Shown here piece by piece: positions 51,288 to 60,215 of a stretch of 64,000 nt of DNA. This stretch comes from Geodermatophilus obscurus. Lineage in GTDB: Bacteria > Actinomycetota > Actinomycetes > Mycobacteriales > Geodermatophilaceae. Position 1 is the stretch's first letter, and every line of letters begins with the position of its first letter. The translations under genes were made by a program, and so were the position numbers. The stretch lies in NCBI RefSeq assembly GCF_900115395.1, contig NZ_FOWE01000004.1, positions 1-64,000 on the forward strand. The letters run 5' to 3'. The notes beneath the pieces are model-generated. The model had not been told where the DNA came from and searched no databases. It saw only the letters and a list, made by a program, of their open reading frames with translations.

Positions 51288-53025
51288 AGGTCCCCGGGGC
51301 GTCGCCCAGCACCGGCAGCTCCGCGCTGCCCAGGGACTCCGGAGCCGGCACCTCCTCGCCGGCGCGCTCGGCCAGCCAGGCGGCGAAGTCCGGCCACCAC
51401 GAGCCCTTCTCCTTGTGCGCGTTCGCCAGCCACTTCTCGGGGTCGGCCGGCGTCTCCGGTGCGACCTGGAACGACGCCTTCGGGTTGGTCGGCGGGTTGA
51501 CCAGCGAGGCGATGTGGCCGGCCGTGGAGAGCACGAACCGGCTCCGGCCGCCCACCAGCTGGGTGGTGCGGTAGCAGGACTGCCACGGGCAGATGTGGTC
51601 GGCGATCCCGGCGGTGACGTAGGTGTCCACGTCGATGGTCGAGAGGTCGACCGGCGTGCCGAGCATGGTCGCCCGCCCGGGCTCGGTGAGCTGGTTGCCG
51701 ATGGCGACGTCGATGAAGTCGCGGTGCAGCGCCGCGCTCATCCGCGTCGTATCGGCGTTCCAGAAGAGGATGTCGAAGGCCGGCGGCGTCTTGCCCTGCA
51801 GGTAGTTGTTGACCCAGTAGTTCCACACCAGGTCGTTGGGTCGCAGCCAGGCGAACACCTCGGCCAGCATGGCGCCGTCGAGATAGCCCTTCTTCCGCGA
51901 CCGCTCCGTCGCGTCCCGGACCGCCTCCTCGTCCATGAGCGCGCCGATCGTGCCGGCCCGGCCCCAGTCGAGGACGGTGACGGCGAAGCTGGCGGCGGCC
52001 ACCCGGTCCAGGCCCTCGGTGGCGGCCAGGTGGGCCAGCACCATGGACAGGATGATCCCGCCCGAGCAGAAGCCCTGGAACGCGGTGTGCTCGCTACCGG
52101 TGATCCGCCGCGCGGCGTCGGCGGCGTCGAGGACGGCCTGGCCGTAGGTGTCCAGCCCCCACTCGGCGTGCCGCTCGTCGGGGTTGCGCCAGCTGATCAT
52201 GAACACCTGGTGCCCGGCGGCGACGTAGTGCTCGACGATGCTGCGGCCGGGCGCGAGGTCGGTGACGTAGAACTTGTTGATCGTCGGCGGCACGATCACC
52301 AGCGGGACCTGGCGCACCGTCGGGGTGCTCGGCCGGTACTGCAGCAGCTCGAACACCGGCGTCCGGAGCACCACCGCTCCCGGGGTGACGGCGAGGTCCT
52401 CGCCGACGGTGAAGGCGTCCGGCTCGACCATCGTGGGGACGCGCGGCGGGGACGTCACGTCGGAGACGAACCGGCGCAGCCCGGTGACGGCGCTGCGGCC
52501 GCCGGTGTCGATGACCGCCTTGAGCGCCAGCGGGTTGAGGAACGGCACGTTGCTGGGGGCCAGCGCGTCGACGACGTTGGTCAGGGCGAAGCGGATCCGC
52601 TCGTCGTCCTGCCAGTCGAGGTCGGCGTCCTCGATCAGTCCCGCGGCGACCTGCGCCGCGGCGATGTGCGCCTGCATCGTCCGCTTGAGCAGCGGGTTGC
52701 CCGACCAGGCCGGGTCGGCGAAGCGGCGGTCCTTGGGCGAGGGCGCGATCTCCGAGCGGCCGACGGCGATCCGTCCCACCTCCCGCACCAGCTCGCCGCC
52801 GCGCCGGACCACGACCTCGGGGTGGCGGGCCAGCGCCGTGCCGAGGGCGGCGAGGGTGCGGGCCGGCGGCACCATGCGCCGCAGCGGCCCGCGGGCGGCG
52901 TCGACGAGCACCATGTCGAGCCCCATGACGGCATCGCCGGCCGCCTCCTCGGCGCTGCCGTCGGGCGCGGCGGCCGGCCGGGGGCGGGGGGTGTCGCGGT
53001 CTCTGCGCGGCGCGGTGGTGGTCAT
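51271..53025 (-). CDS. phaC: PHA synthase (poly-hydroxyalkanoate polymerase)
   Basis: This 584-residue protein has the PhaC lipase-like box GFCSGG (about 296-301; active-site Cys in place of Ser), the conserved RNPDERHAEWGLDTY segment, a catalytic Asp in DHICPW and a His in AGHIAS. It joins hydroxyacyl-CoA units into storage polyester. Length fits class I/II (560-590). The start at 53025 was chosen; upstream codons are not family-like. Its stop overlaps the phaZ start, so the pair is coupled. No phaE/phaR partner is adjacent. Confidence 0.94.
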   Translation of the reverse strand: MTTTAPRRDRDTPRPRPAAAPDGSAEEAAGDAVMGLDMVLVDAARGPLRRMVPPARTLAALGTALARHPEVVVRRGGELVREVGRIAVGRSEIAPSPKDRRFADPAWSGNPLLKRTMQAHIAAAQVAAGLIEDADLDWQDDERIRFALTNVVDALAPSNVPFLNPLALKAVIDTGGRSAVTGLRRFVSDVTSPPRVPTMVEPDAFTVGEDLAVTPGAVVLRTPVFELLQYRPSTPTVRQVPLVIVPPTINKFYVTDLAPGRSIVEHYVAAGHQVFMISWRNPDERHAEWGLDTYGQAVLDAADAARRITGSEHTAFQGFCSGGIILSMVLAHLAATEGLDRVAAASFAVTVLDWGRAGTIGALMDEEAVRDATERSRKKGYLDGAMLAEVFAWLRPNDLVWNYWVNNYLQGKTPPAFDILFWNADTTRMSAALHRDFIDVAIGNQLTEPGRATMLGTPVDLSTIDVDTYVTAGIADHICPWQSCYRTTQLVGGRSRFVLSTAGHIASLVNPPTNPKASFQVAPETPADPEKWLANAHKEKGSWWPDFAAWLAERAGEEVPAPESLGSAELPVLGDAPGTYVFDK

Positions 53026-53104
53026 CCGGACTCCTGGTCGTCGTCGGATCCTGTGACCCGCTTCACTCAAGCACAGGTCCCGGCGTCCGGCAGGGGGCAG
53101 GGGG

Positions 53105-53773
53105 TCACGGGGGCGGTCCCGGCCCGCCGGCCTGCTCGTGCCGGCGGGCGCGGCGGTCGCGCACGGCGGTCACCACCGCGGGCCAGCCCAGCGCCAGGCC
53201 GGCGCCCAGCAGCGCCCCCGCGACGGTGTCGGACAGCCAGTGCGCGCGCAGGTAGACGCGCGAGAGCGCCATGACGGTGGAGAACACCACCGCCCACACC
53301 TCCCAGCGCCACCGGGCCGGTCCCGGCGGGGCGAGCACCAGCACCAGTCCGACGGCGGTCACCGCCCCCGCGATGGCGTGCCCGGAGGGGAAGGACGCCG
53401 CCGAGGTCTCGATCAGCGACCCCGGCGGGCGCGGACGGTCGAACGCCGCCTTGCCCGGGCCGATCGCGGCCTCGCTGGTGACGACGGCCAGCGTGAACGC
53501 CAGCAGGCGCACCCAGTGCCGCCGCACGGCGATGAGCAGCGCCGCGGCCACCCGCAGCGGCCAGTTGACCCACACGCCGCCCAGCCAGGACAGCCCTACC
53601 GCCACCGCGTCGGCCGGGTCGTTGCGCAGGCCGCCCACCCACCGCCACACCGCGTCGTCCACGGCCTGCACCGCCGGGCGGGTGGCCGGCAGCGCCACGA
53701 GCACGCCGACGATGACGGCACCGGACAGCAGGACCGCGCTCACCCGCAGGCCGCGGCGCACGTCGACCAGCAT
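53105..53773 (-). CDS. PAP2-family phosphatase, membrane
   Basis: This 222-residue protein has about six membrane helices and the three phosphatase motifs KAAFDRPRPPG (about 112-122), SFPSGHA (about 132-138) and SRVYLRAHWLSD (about 175-186). The family dephosphorylates lipid or undecaprenyl phosphates at the membrane. ATG overlaps the stop of the upstream PAP2 gene (TGATG), so they are coupled in one operon. Confidence 0.9.
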   Translation of the reverse strand: MLVDVRRGLRVSAVLLSGAVIVGVLVALPATRPAVQAVDDAVWRWVGGLRNDPADAVAVGLSWLGGVWVNWPLRVAAALLIAVRRHWVRLLAFTLAVVTSEAAIGPGKAAFDRPRPPGSLIETSAASFPSGHAIAGAVTAVGLVLVLAPPGPARWRWEVWAVVFSTVMALSRVYLRAHWLSDTVAGALLGAGLALGWPAVVTAVRDRRARRHEQAGGPGPPP

Positions 53774-54396
53774 CAGCGCGGCCGGCCGACGAGGAGCAGC
53801 ACCAGTGAGCCGACCAGCAGCCCGAGCCCGACACCTCCGACCACGTCCAGCGGCAGGTGCGCCGCGACGTGCACCCGCGCCAGGCACACCGCCGCCGCCA
53901 GGGCGACCCCGGCGACCCGGCCCCGGCGCCCCAGCCACGGCCAGGCGACGGTCAGCACGGTGACGGCGACGGCGGCGTGCCCGGAGAGGAACCCGCGGCC
54001 CTGGGCGGCGGCACCGCGGACGACGACGTCGGCGAGCAGCCCGTCGGGCCGGCCGCGCACCACGACGTCCTTGACGGCCTTCGCCGCCAGGTAGGTGCCG
54101 GCGCCGGCGAGCAGCAGCCCCGCCGCGAGCCGCCAGCGGCGCAGCGCGGCGGCGACCAGCGCGCTCGCCGGGACCACCAGGACGTTGCCCAGCTGCATGA
54201 CCGGCCAGACGAGGACGAACAGCAGCACGTCGACGCCGTTGACCGCCCGGAACACCGCCGCCTCGGCCGCGGGCACCGACGTCCGCTCGACCGGCAGCGC
54301 GGCCAGCACGAGCACCAGCGCGCCGACCAGCGCGGGGACGACGTCGCGGGCCCGCCGCACGGGGGCGCGCGGACGGGTGTCCGCGCGGCCCCTCAC
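53773..54396 (-). CDS. PAP2-family phosphatase, divergent, membrane
   Basis: This 207-residue protein has membrane helices and PAP2 motifs KDVVVRGRPDG, GFLSGHAAVAV and RVHVAAHLPLDVVGG. The first motif reads KxxxxxxRP with the usual spacing; the second begins G-F-L rather than P/S-x-P-S-G-H. It differs from the downstream PAP2 gene in sequence but not in design. The GTG (54396) overlaps the UPF0104 stop (GTGA). Confidence 0.85.
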   Translation of the reverse strand: MRGRADTRPRAPVRRARDVVPALVGALVLVLAALPVERTSVPAAEAAVFRAVNGVDVLLFVLVWPVMQLGNVLVVPASALVAAALRRWRLAAGLLLAGAGTYLAAKAVKDVVVRGRPDGLLADVVVRGAAAQGRGFLSGHAAVAVTVLTVAWPWLGRRGRVAGVALAAAVCLARVHVAAHLPLDVVGGVGLGLLVGSLVLLLVGRPR

Positions 54397-55496
54397 GTGG
54401 TCTCCGGCACCAGCTCCGTGCGCGGTGCGGAGTTCGGCTCCCGCCGCCACGAGCGGTTGTGCCGCCAGAACAGGTAGGTGCCCACGCCCAGGGGGATGGG
54501 CAGCACGTAGGTCAGGCCCCGGAAGACCAGGACGGCCGCGGCCACGAGTGCCCGGTCGCCGCCGGCCGCGGCCAGGCCGGTGATCAGTGCCAGCTCGATG
54601 ACGCCGAGGCCGCCCGGGGTGAAGGGCACCGCGGTGAGCAGCCGGGCGAAGGCGAAGACCGCCAGCGCCTCCACCGTGCCCACCTCGCCGGCGTCCACGC
54701 CCACCGCGCGCAGCGCCACGAGCAGCACCGCGAACAGCGACAGCTGGCTGACGACGGTCGCCAGCGTCAGCCAGTGCCATCGGGCGCGCAGCAGCAGCGC
54801 CGTCCGGTCGCGGAACTTCGTCGTCGCCCGGTCCCAGCCCGACACCGGCGGCCGGCCGAGGGGCCGGATGACGGCCGACGCCACCCGGCCCGCGCCCCGG
54901 CCGATCCGGGCTGCGCTCTCCCGGCTGCGCAGCAGCAAGCCGAGCAGGACCACGGCCACCAGCAGGCCGGCGATGCCGGCCAGCCCGGCCACCACCCGGC
55001 CGGTGGTGGGGGTGGCGGAGAGGGCCAGCAGGGCGAGGGCGAGCACCGGGAGGGCGAGCTTGGCGAAGTTGTTCCACAGCCCCGACAGCAGCAGCGAGAC
55101 CGACGTCCGGGACCGCGAGAAGCCCCACGAGGAGTTCATCGAGTAGGTCAGCCCGAGGGAGATCGCCGCGCCGCCCACCACGGTGTTGGAGACGGCGGTG
55201 GTGGTCAGCGTGGAGACCGTCGCCTCGCGCAGCCGCAGCGCCGGCATGGTCGCGACCATCACGAACTGGTACGTCGCGAGGTTCCACACCGTGACGGCAC
55301 CCAGCAGCGCCAGCTCCGACCACGACATCGACAGCACCGCGGACCGGACGTCGGACAGGCTGGTGAACTGCGGCAGGAACCAGAAGAAGACGCCCCCGAC
55401 GAGTGCGAGGGACAGCACCGGTGTCAGCACCCGGCGCCACAGCGGGGTCCGCCGCGGCGGCCGGGCGGGCGGGGCCTGGGGGGCGACGGCGGTCAC
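54393..55496 (-). CDS. UPF0104/YbhN-like integral membrane protein (lipid-flippase related)
   Basis: This 367-residue protein has about eight membrane helices and the UPF0104 (LPG synthase N-terminal-like) features: LALVGGVFFWFLPQF, NTVVGGAAISLGLTYSMNSSWG and ARLLTAVPFTPGGLGVIE (about 288-305). The family includes the flippase half of MprF. Coupled at both ends (GTGA upstream and downstream). It probably moves a lipid across the membrane; which lipid is unknown. Confidence 0.88.
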   Translation of the reverse strand: MTAVAPQAPPARPPRRTPLWRRVLTPVLSLALVGGVFFWFLPQFTSLSDVRSAVLSMSWSELALLGAVTVWNLATYQFVMVATMPALRLREATVSTLTTTAVSNTVVGGAAISLGLTYSMNSSWGFSRSRTSVSLLLSGLWNNFAKLALPVLALALLALSATPTTGRVVAGLAGIAGLLVAVVLLGLLLRSRESAARIGRGAGRVASAVIRPLGRPPVSGWDRATTKFRDRTALLLRARWHWLTLATVVSQLSLFAVLLVALRAVGVDAGEVGTVEALAVFAFARLLTAVPFTPGGLGVIELALITGLAAAGGDRALVAAAVLVFRGLTYVLPIPLGVGTYLFWRHNRSWRREPNSAPRTELVPETT

Positions 55497-56104
55497 GGCG
55501 GGTCCCCCTCGGCGGCGTCGGCGGCCGGCGGGTCGAGCTGCAGACGCCCGCCGCTCTCCTCGTGCACCTGCGCGGCCAGCTCCTCCCGGCCGAGGACGCC
55601 CAGGCTCTGGGTCGCCAGGGCGAGCGGCTCACCGCGGTTGTCCCCGGAGAGCCGGAAGACCACCGTCACGCACCCGCCGGGGAAGACGTAGTGGCGACGG
55701 CCCAGGTACTGCGGCGTCACCTGGGTCACCCGCTCGAAGCGGCGGAGGCCGTCGCGCTCGCTGGGGATCTCGGTGGCGCCGTCGGTGTCGCAGCCGGCGG
55801 TCAGCCGCACCTCGATGGCGTGCACGCCGTCGCGGTCGGAGTCCAGCCAGAACCGGGCCGAGCCGGTCTGCGCCTCCAGGCCGGCGAAGGTCCAGCCCAC
55901 CGGCACGCTCTCCACGCACGGGACCCAGGTCGCCGTCGGCACCGCCTGCGCCATCAGCACGACCGCGTTGGCCGCCCGCGCGTCGTCACCGGTCGCGCAC
56001 GCCGGCACCGCGCCGATCGTCCCCGCGGCGCCGGCGCCGCAGCCGGCCGCGAGCAGCGGGACGCCCACCAGCGCGGTGACGGCCGCGCGCCGGACGGCGG
56101 TCAC
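55493..56104 (-). CDS. lipoprotein in the PAP2/flippase operon
   Basis: This 203-residue protein has lipobox LAAGC (Cys22) and a beta-rich mature part with Cys in PACATG, VPCVES, AGCDTD and GGCVTV that could form disulfides. No named family. GTG 56104 overlaps the kinase-fusion stop; its own stop overlaps the UPF0104 start. Probably outside the cytoplasm, perhaps a lipid-handling partner. Confidence 0.78.
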   Translation of the reverse strand: MTAVRRAAVTALVGVPLLAAGCGAGAAGTIGAVPACATGDDARAANAVVLMAQAVPTATWVPCVESVPVGWTFAGLEAQTGSARFWLDSDRDGVHAIEVRLTAGCDTDGATEIPSERDGLRRFERVTQVTPQYLGRRHYVFPGGCVTVVFRLSGDNRGEPLALATQSLGVLGREELAAQVHEESGGRLQLDPPAADAAEGDPP

Positions 56105-57852
56105 AGCGGCGACCCGAGCAGGCCGACGGTGACCGCGAGCAGGACGGCGAGGGCCAGCGCGGTGACCAGGCACAGCCCCGCGCGGCGCCAGGACCACCGC
56201 TGGATCCGCACCGGGGGCAGGCGGTAGGGCAGCAGGGCCAGGAAGTCCTCGTGCAGGTCGCGGCCCTGCGCCCGCAGCATCCGGCGCAGCTGGGAGGGCA
56301 TGGTCAGGCCGCGCGTGGCGGCGAAGGCCTCGGCGAGCTCCTCGTCGGAGAACTGCAGGCGGGCCCGGGCGAGGACCCGGGCGGCGTCGGTGCGCAGCGC
56401 GAGGACCAGCAGCATGTTGGCCAGGTCCACGGCCTGCCGCCACGGGCTGGGCCGCACCTCGGCGAAGGCCGAGTCGATGAGGAACAGCGTGCCGTCGCGT
56501 ACAAGCACGTTGGCCGGCTTGACGTCGCGGTGGGCCATGCCGATCTCCCACATCCGCCGGACGACGGCCAGGCCCTGGTCGATCACCGCGTCGTCGACGA
56601 CGGCCTCGGGGTCGCCGATCTCGCGCGCGCCCTGGAGGAACTCGGTGACCAGCAGGTACTCCCGCTCCGGGGTGATCTCGACGATCCCCAGGGGGTGCGG
56701 CACCGGCAGCCCGGCGTCGTGGAGCAGGCGCAGCACGTAGTCCTCGTACTGCACCAGCCGGCGCACGCTGTGGTACGGCTTCTCGTCCTCCAGCCGGCCG
56801 TAGAGCAGCGTGCGGCCCAGCTTGAACCAGCGGTCGGAGCGCAGGTGCGTGACGGCGTAGAGCTTGCCGAAGACGTAGCTCTCCTCCTGCCCGGCGTCGT
56901 CGGCTGCCTCGACGGTGATCCGCAGCGGCGTGGAGCCGCCCGAGCCGGCCAGGCCGAAGGGGGTCACCGAGGTCGCCACCAGGCCGAGCTGGTCGCGCAG
57001 GGCACGGACGACGGCCTCCCCGCGGGCGCCCGAGACGTCGAGGTGGGCCGGGCTGCCGCGCCGGTAGGTGACGGGGTAGACCTCGTTCGGGGTCAGCATC
57101 CGGAAGGCGGCGAGCGGGGCGGCGACACCCAGGACGACGCCGGCGAGGACGTCGGTGGGGTGGTCCTGGGCCAGGTAGAGCCGCGAGGACGCGGTGACCA
57201 GCAGCAGCCCCCACACGACCCACTTGCCGGCGTCGCGGAGGCGACCGGCGGGCACCAGCGAGTACAGGCTGCCGATGAGGAACGTCGCCAGGACCGTCAT
57301 CGGCACCGACGGCATCGAGAAGCCCGACCAGGTGCCGAGCACCTCGACCTCGTAGGGCCGCGGCCGCTGCAGCGCGTGGGACAGCGCGGTCGCGGTGTTG
57401 GTCACCAGCAGCCCGACGCCGATCCAGACGAACAGGTGCCGCCAGCGACGGGACACGACCAGGACCAGCAGGTTCACCAGCCACAGCACGTGGATGGCGC
57501 GGCCGGTGCCGAGCACCCCGGCCACCTCGGCGACGTCGGTCAGCAGTGGGGAGCGGACCGAGGCGAGGCCCTGCAGGACCCGGGTGTCGACGAGGTCGAA
57601 GAACGCCACGCTGTGCGTGAGGACGACGACGACCCAGCTGACGAGCACGGCGCCGCTGAGCGCCAGCCACCACTTGCCCGAGGCGTTGAGGTGCCGGGGG
57701 AGGGGCGGCGGCTCACCCGAGGGCCGGCGCCGGCTGCCGACGCGGTGAAGCGGCGGGGGGTCCGGACGCTGGACCCGACCTCCCGCCGGAGCGTGCGCTG
57801 CGGGCGCCGCAGCTCGCGCCTGTGACGCCGGGGCCCGCGTCGTGGCCGCCAT
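56101..57852 (-). CDS. PAP2 phosphatase fused to a kinase-like domain
   Basis: This 583-residue protein has an N-terminal disordered Pro/Arg region (about 1-55) and a PAP2-like membrane domain (about 55-275; QRPRPYEVEV, SMPSVPMT, SRLYLAQDHPTDVLAG). A kinase-like domain follows (about 330-550; GLPVPHPLGIVEI, HRDVKPANVLVRDGTLFLIDSAFAEV), with two hydrophobic segments at the C-terminus. HRDVKPANV and IDSAFAEV are RIO/InaA-type kinase catalytic and metal loops. In the second PAP2 motif SxPSxP replaces PSGH, so phosphatase activity is uncertain. It is the first gene of the operon. Confidence 0.85.
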   Translation of the reverse strand: MAATTRAPASQARAAAPAAHAPAGGRVQRPDPPPLHRVGSRRRPSGEPPPLPRHLNASGKWWLALSGAVLVSWVVVVLTHSVAFFDLVDTRVLQGLASVRSPLLTDVAEVAGVLGTGRAIHVLWLVNLLVLVVSRRWRHLFVWIGVGLLVTNTATALSHALQRPRPYEVEVLGTWSGFSMPSVPMTVLATFLIGSLYSLVPAGRLRDAGKWVVWGLLLVTASSRLYLAQDHPTDVLAGVVLGVAAPLAAFRMLTPNEVYPVTYRRGSPAHLDVSGARGEAVVRALRDQLGLVATSVTPFGLAGSGGSTPLRITVEAADDAGQEESYVFGKLYAVTHLRSDRWFKLGRTLLYGRLEDEKPYHSVRRLVQYEDYVLRLLHDAGLPVPHPLGIVEITPEREYLLVTEFLQGAREIGDPEAVVDDAVIDQGLAVVRRMWEIGMAHRDVKPANVLVRDGTLFLIDSAFAEVRPSPWRQAVDLANMLLVLALRTDAARVLARARLQFSDEELAEAFAATRGLTMPSQLRRMLRAQGRDLHEDFLALLPYRLPPVRIQRWSWRRAGLCLVTALALAVLLAVTVGLLGSPL

Positions 57853-57976
57853 GGCGCTGGATGCTCCACCCGATGCGCCGCCGCGACCATCGACCCGGTC
57901 CCCGGCGGGGACTAGCGTGGCCGTGCCCGCGCCAGTCCTGACCCGGTGGTGCCACCTCCTGCACGGAGGGTCCGCG

Positions 57977-58873
57977 ATGCGTCGTCGTCCGTTGCTCGTG
58001 TCCCTCGTCGTCGCAGCGGTGCTGTGCGGCTGTGCCGGCGTCCCCGCGGATCCCGGCCCGCCGCCGGACCCGGGGGTCCGCATCGCCTCCTACGACTTCC
58101 CCGAGAACCAGACGCTGGCCGAGGTCTACGCCGAGGCGCTGCGGCGGGCCGGGTTCGAGGTGACGGTGCAGCACGGCATCGGCACCCGCGAGGTGGTGTT
58201 CCCGGCGCTGGAGCAGGGCGTGGTCGACGTCGTCGTCGAGTACCTCGGGGCGGCCGCGGAGTTCGTGGCCGCCGGGGCCGGGGAGGAGCCGGAGCCCGAC
58301 CCGCTCCGCGGGCTGCTCGCGGCGGCCCTGGAGCCCCGGGGGCTGACCGTGCTCGCCGCCGCCGAGGCGGAGGACCAGAACGGGTTCGTCGTGCTCACCG
58401 ACCTCGCCGAGCAGCACGGCATGACGACGCTGTCCCAGCTCGCCGCGGTGGCGCCCGGGCTGGTCTTCGGCGGCCCGCCCGAGTGCGCCGAGCGGCGGTT
58501 CTGCCTGCCGGGGCTGCAGGAGGTCTACGGCATCGAGTTCGCCGAGGTGCGCAACATGCCGTCGCGGTCGGCCACCGTGGAGGCGCTGCTCAGCGGGCAG
58601 GTCGACGTCGGCATGCTGGAGACGACCGACGCCCGGCTCACCGACGCCGCCCTGCTGCTGCTGCGTGACGACCGGGCGCTTCAGCCGCGCGAGAACGTGG
58701 TGCCGGTCGTCCGGACCGAGGTGGCCGAGGAGGCCGGCCCCCGGCTGGCGGCCGCGCTGGACGCGGTCAGCGCCCAGCTGACGACGATCGACCTGATCAC
58801 GCTCAACCGCGCCGTCGCCGTGGACGGGCTCTCGCCACGCGACGCGGCGCTGCGCTGGTGGGACGGCCGATGA
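57977..58873 (+). CDS. osmoprotectant-type ABC substrate-binding lipoprotein (OpuAC/ProX-like)
   Basis: This 298-residue protein has lipobox LCGC (Cys19) and the glycine betaine/choline-binding type pattern: RIASYDFPENQTLAEVYAEALRRAG, IGTREVVFPALEQGVVDVVVEYLG and GLVFGGPPECAERRFCLPGLQEVYG. Ligand-binding aromatic residues cannot be assigned by eye. No permease or ATPase gene is near, so it is an orphan binding protein here. GGAGGG precedes the ATG. Divergent from the PAP2-kinase gene. Confidence 0.88.
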   Translation: MRRRPLLVSLVVAAVLCGCAGVPADPGPPPDPGVRIASYDFPENQTLAEVYAEALRRAGFEVTVQHGIGTREVVFPALEQGVVDVVVEYLGAAAEFVAAGAGEEPEPDPLRGLLAAALEPRGLTVLAAAEAEDQNGFVVLTDLAEQHGMTTLSQLAAVAPGLVFGGPPECAERRFCLPGLQEVYGIEFAEVRNMPSRSATVEALLSGQVDVGMLETTDARLTDAALLLLRDDRALQPRENVVPVVRTEVAEEAGPRLAAALDAVSAQLTTIDLITLNRAVAVDGLSPRDAALRWWDGR

Positions 58874-58876
58874 CGG

Positions 58877-58890
58877 CCCCTGCAGAGGGG
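58877..58890. terminator. weak hairpin between convergent genes
   Basis: CCCCT (58877-58881) and AGGGG (58886-58890) frame a 4-nt loop, in a 21-bp gap between two convergent stops. The flanking GGGTCCCTCAGG also appears near 7727. A short stem; the terminator call rests on position. Confidence 0.3.
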
Positions 58891-58894
58891 TCCC

Positions 58895-60076
58895 TCAGGT
58901 CAGGGCGCTCGTGCCGGTGACCGCGCGGCCGACGATGAGGCTGTTGACCTCGCGGGTGCCCTCGTAGGAGTAGATCGCCTCGGCGTCGGCGACGAACCGG
59001 CCGACGTGGTTCTCCAGCAGGATCCCGTTGCCGCCCATCAGCTCCCGGGCCCAGCCGACCGTCTCGCGCATGCGCATCGTCGAGTACCCCTTGGCCATCG
59101 AGGCGTGCTCGTCGCGCAGCATCCCGCAGTCCTGCAGCTGGGAGGCACGGGCGCACAGCGCGGCCGAGGCGGTGATGTTGCCGAGCATCCGGAACAGCAG
59201 GTCCTGCACCAGCTGGAACGAGGCGATCGGCCGGCCGAACTGCTCGCGCTCCATCGCGTAGCGCAGCGCGTGCTCGTAGGCGCCGCGCGAGCACCCGACC
59301 GCCGACCACGCCACGCTCACCCGGGTCGCACGCAGCACGTTCGCGGTGTCGCGGAAGCTGTTGGCGTTCTGCAGCCGGTCCTCCTCCGGCACCCGGACGC
59401 CGTCGAGGGTGATGAGGGCGTTCTGCACCGCGCGCAGGGCGATCTTGTCCTCGAGGTCGACGGCGCTGAAGCCAGGGGCCGGCGTCTCGACGACGAACCC
59501 GAGCACCCGGTCGGTCTCCACGTCGCGCGCCCAGATGACCACCAGGTCGGCGAAGCTGCCGTTGCCGATCCACTTCTTCTGCCCGTCGAGCACCCACGTG
59601 TCGCCGTCGCGGCGGGCCGTCGTCTGCAGGCCGCGGGCGACGTCGGACCCGTGGTCGGGCTCGGTGAGGCCGAACGCGCCGATGAGGTCCATCCGGGACA
59701 TCGCCGGCAGCCAGCGCTCCTTCTGCTCCTCGGAGGCGCACAGGTGCAGCGTGCCCATCGCCAGGCCGCCGTGGACGCCCATGAAGGTGGCCACCGACGG
59801 GTCGCCGCGGCCGAGCTCCATGGAGACCATGCCGTCGAACAGCGAGGAGCGGCCCGGGGACCCGTACCCGGAGTACTGGGCGCCGGCGATGCCGAGCTCG
59901 GCCAGGCCGGGGATGAGGTGGCGGGGGAACTGCGCCCGCGTCCACCACTCGTTGATGATCGGCTCGACCTGCTCGTCCATGAACGTGCGGACGCGGTGCA
60001 GCGCCGCGCGGTCCTGCTCGTCGAGCAGCGCCTCGAGGTCGTAGAAGTCCGACGTGACGGGGGGCCGGTCGGCCAT
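58895..60076 (-). CDS. acyl-CoA dehydrogenase, glutaryl-CoA dehydrogenase-like
   Basis: This 393-residue flavoenzyme has LTEPDHGSD (about 136-144) for acyl-CoA/FAD contact, REQFGRPIASFQL (about 277-289) and IYSYEGTREVNSLIVGRAVTG near the end. In the last, the Glu of YEGT is the catalytic base position of the glutaryl-CoA dehydrogenase clade. It oxidises an acyl-CoA; glutaryl-CoA is a candidate because of the closing motif. A GGAGGC ribosome site precedes the ATG. Electron-transfer flavoprotein genes are not nearby. Confidence 0.9.
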   Translation of the reverse strand: MADRPPVTSDFYDLEALLDEQDRAALHRVRTFMDEQVEPIINEWWTRAQFPRHLIPGLAELGIAGAQYSGYGSPGRSSLFDGMVSMELGRGDPSVATFMGVHGGLAMGTLHLCASEEQKERWLPAMSRMDLIGAFGLTEPDHGSDVARGLQTTARRDGDTWVLDGQKKWIGNGSFADLVVIWARDVETDRVLGFVVETPAPGFSAVDLEDKIALRAVQNALITLDGVRVPEEDRLQNANSFRDTANVLRATRVSVAWSAVGCSRGAYEHALRYAMEREQFGRPIASFQLVQDLLFRMLGNITASAALCARASQLQDCGMLRDEHASMAKGYSTMRMRETVGWARELMGGNGILLENHVGRFVADAEAIYSYEGTREVNSLIVGRAVTGTSALT

Positions 60077-60215
60077 GGGACTGCCTCCTCACCGGGCGGG
60101 ACACCGCTGTCCCGTGGGATCGACCTACCCCCCGGCCGCCGGGGCAACCGGTGTGGCCGGGACCGCCGGCGGGCAAGGGACGGACGGTTCCGTCCGCACC
60201 ACCCGAGGAGTCCCC

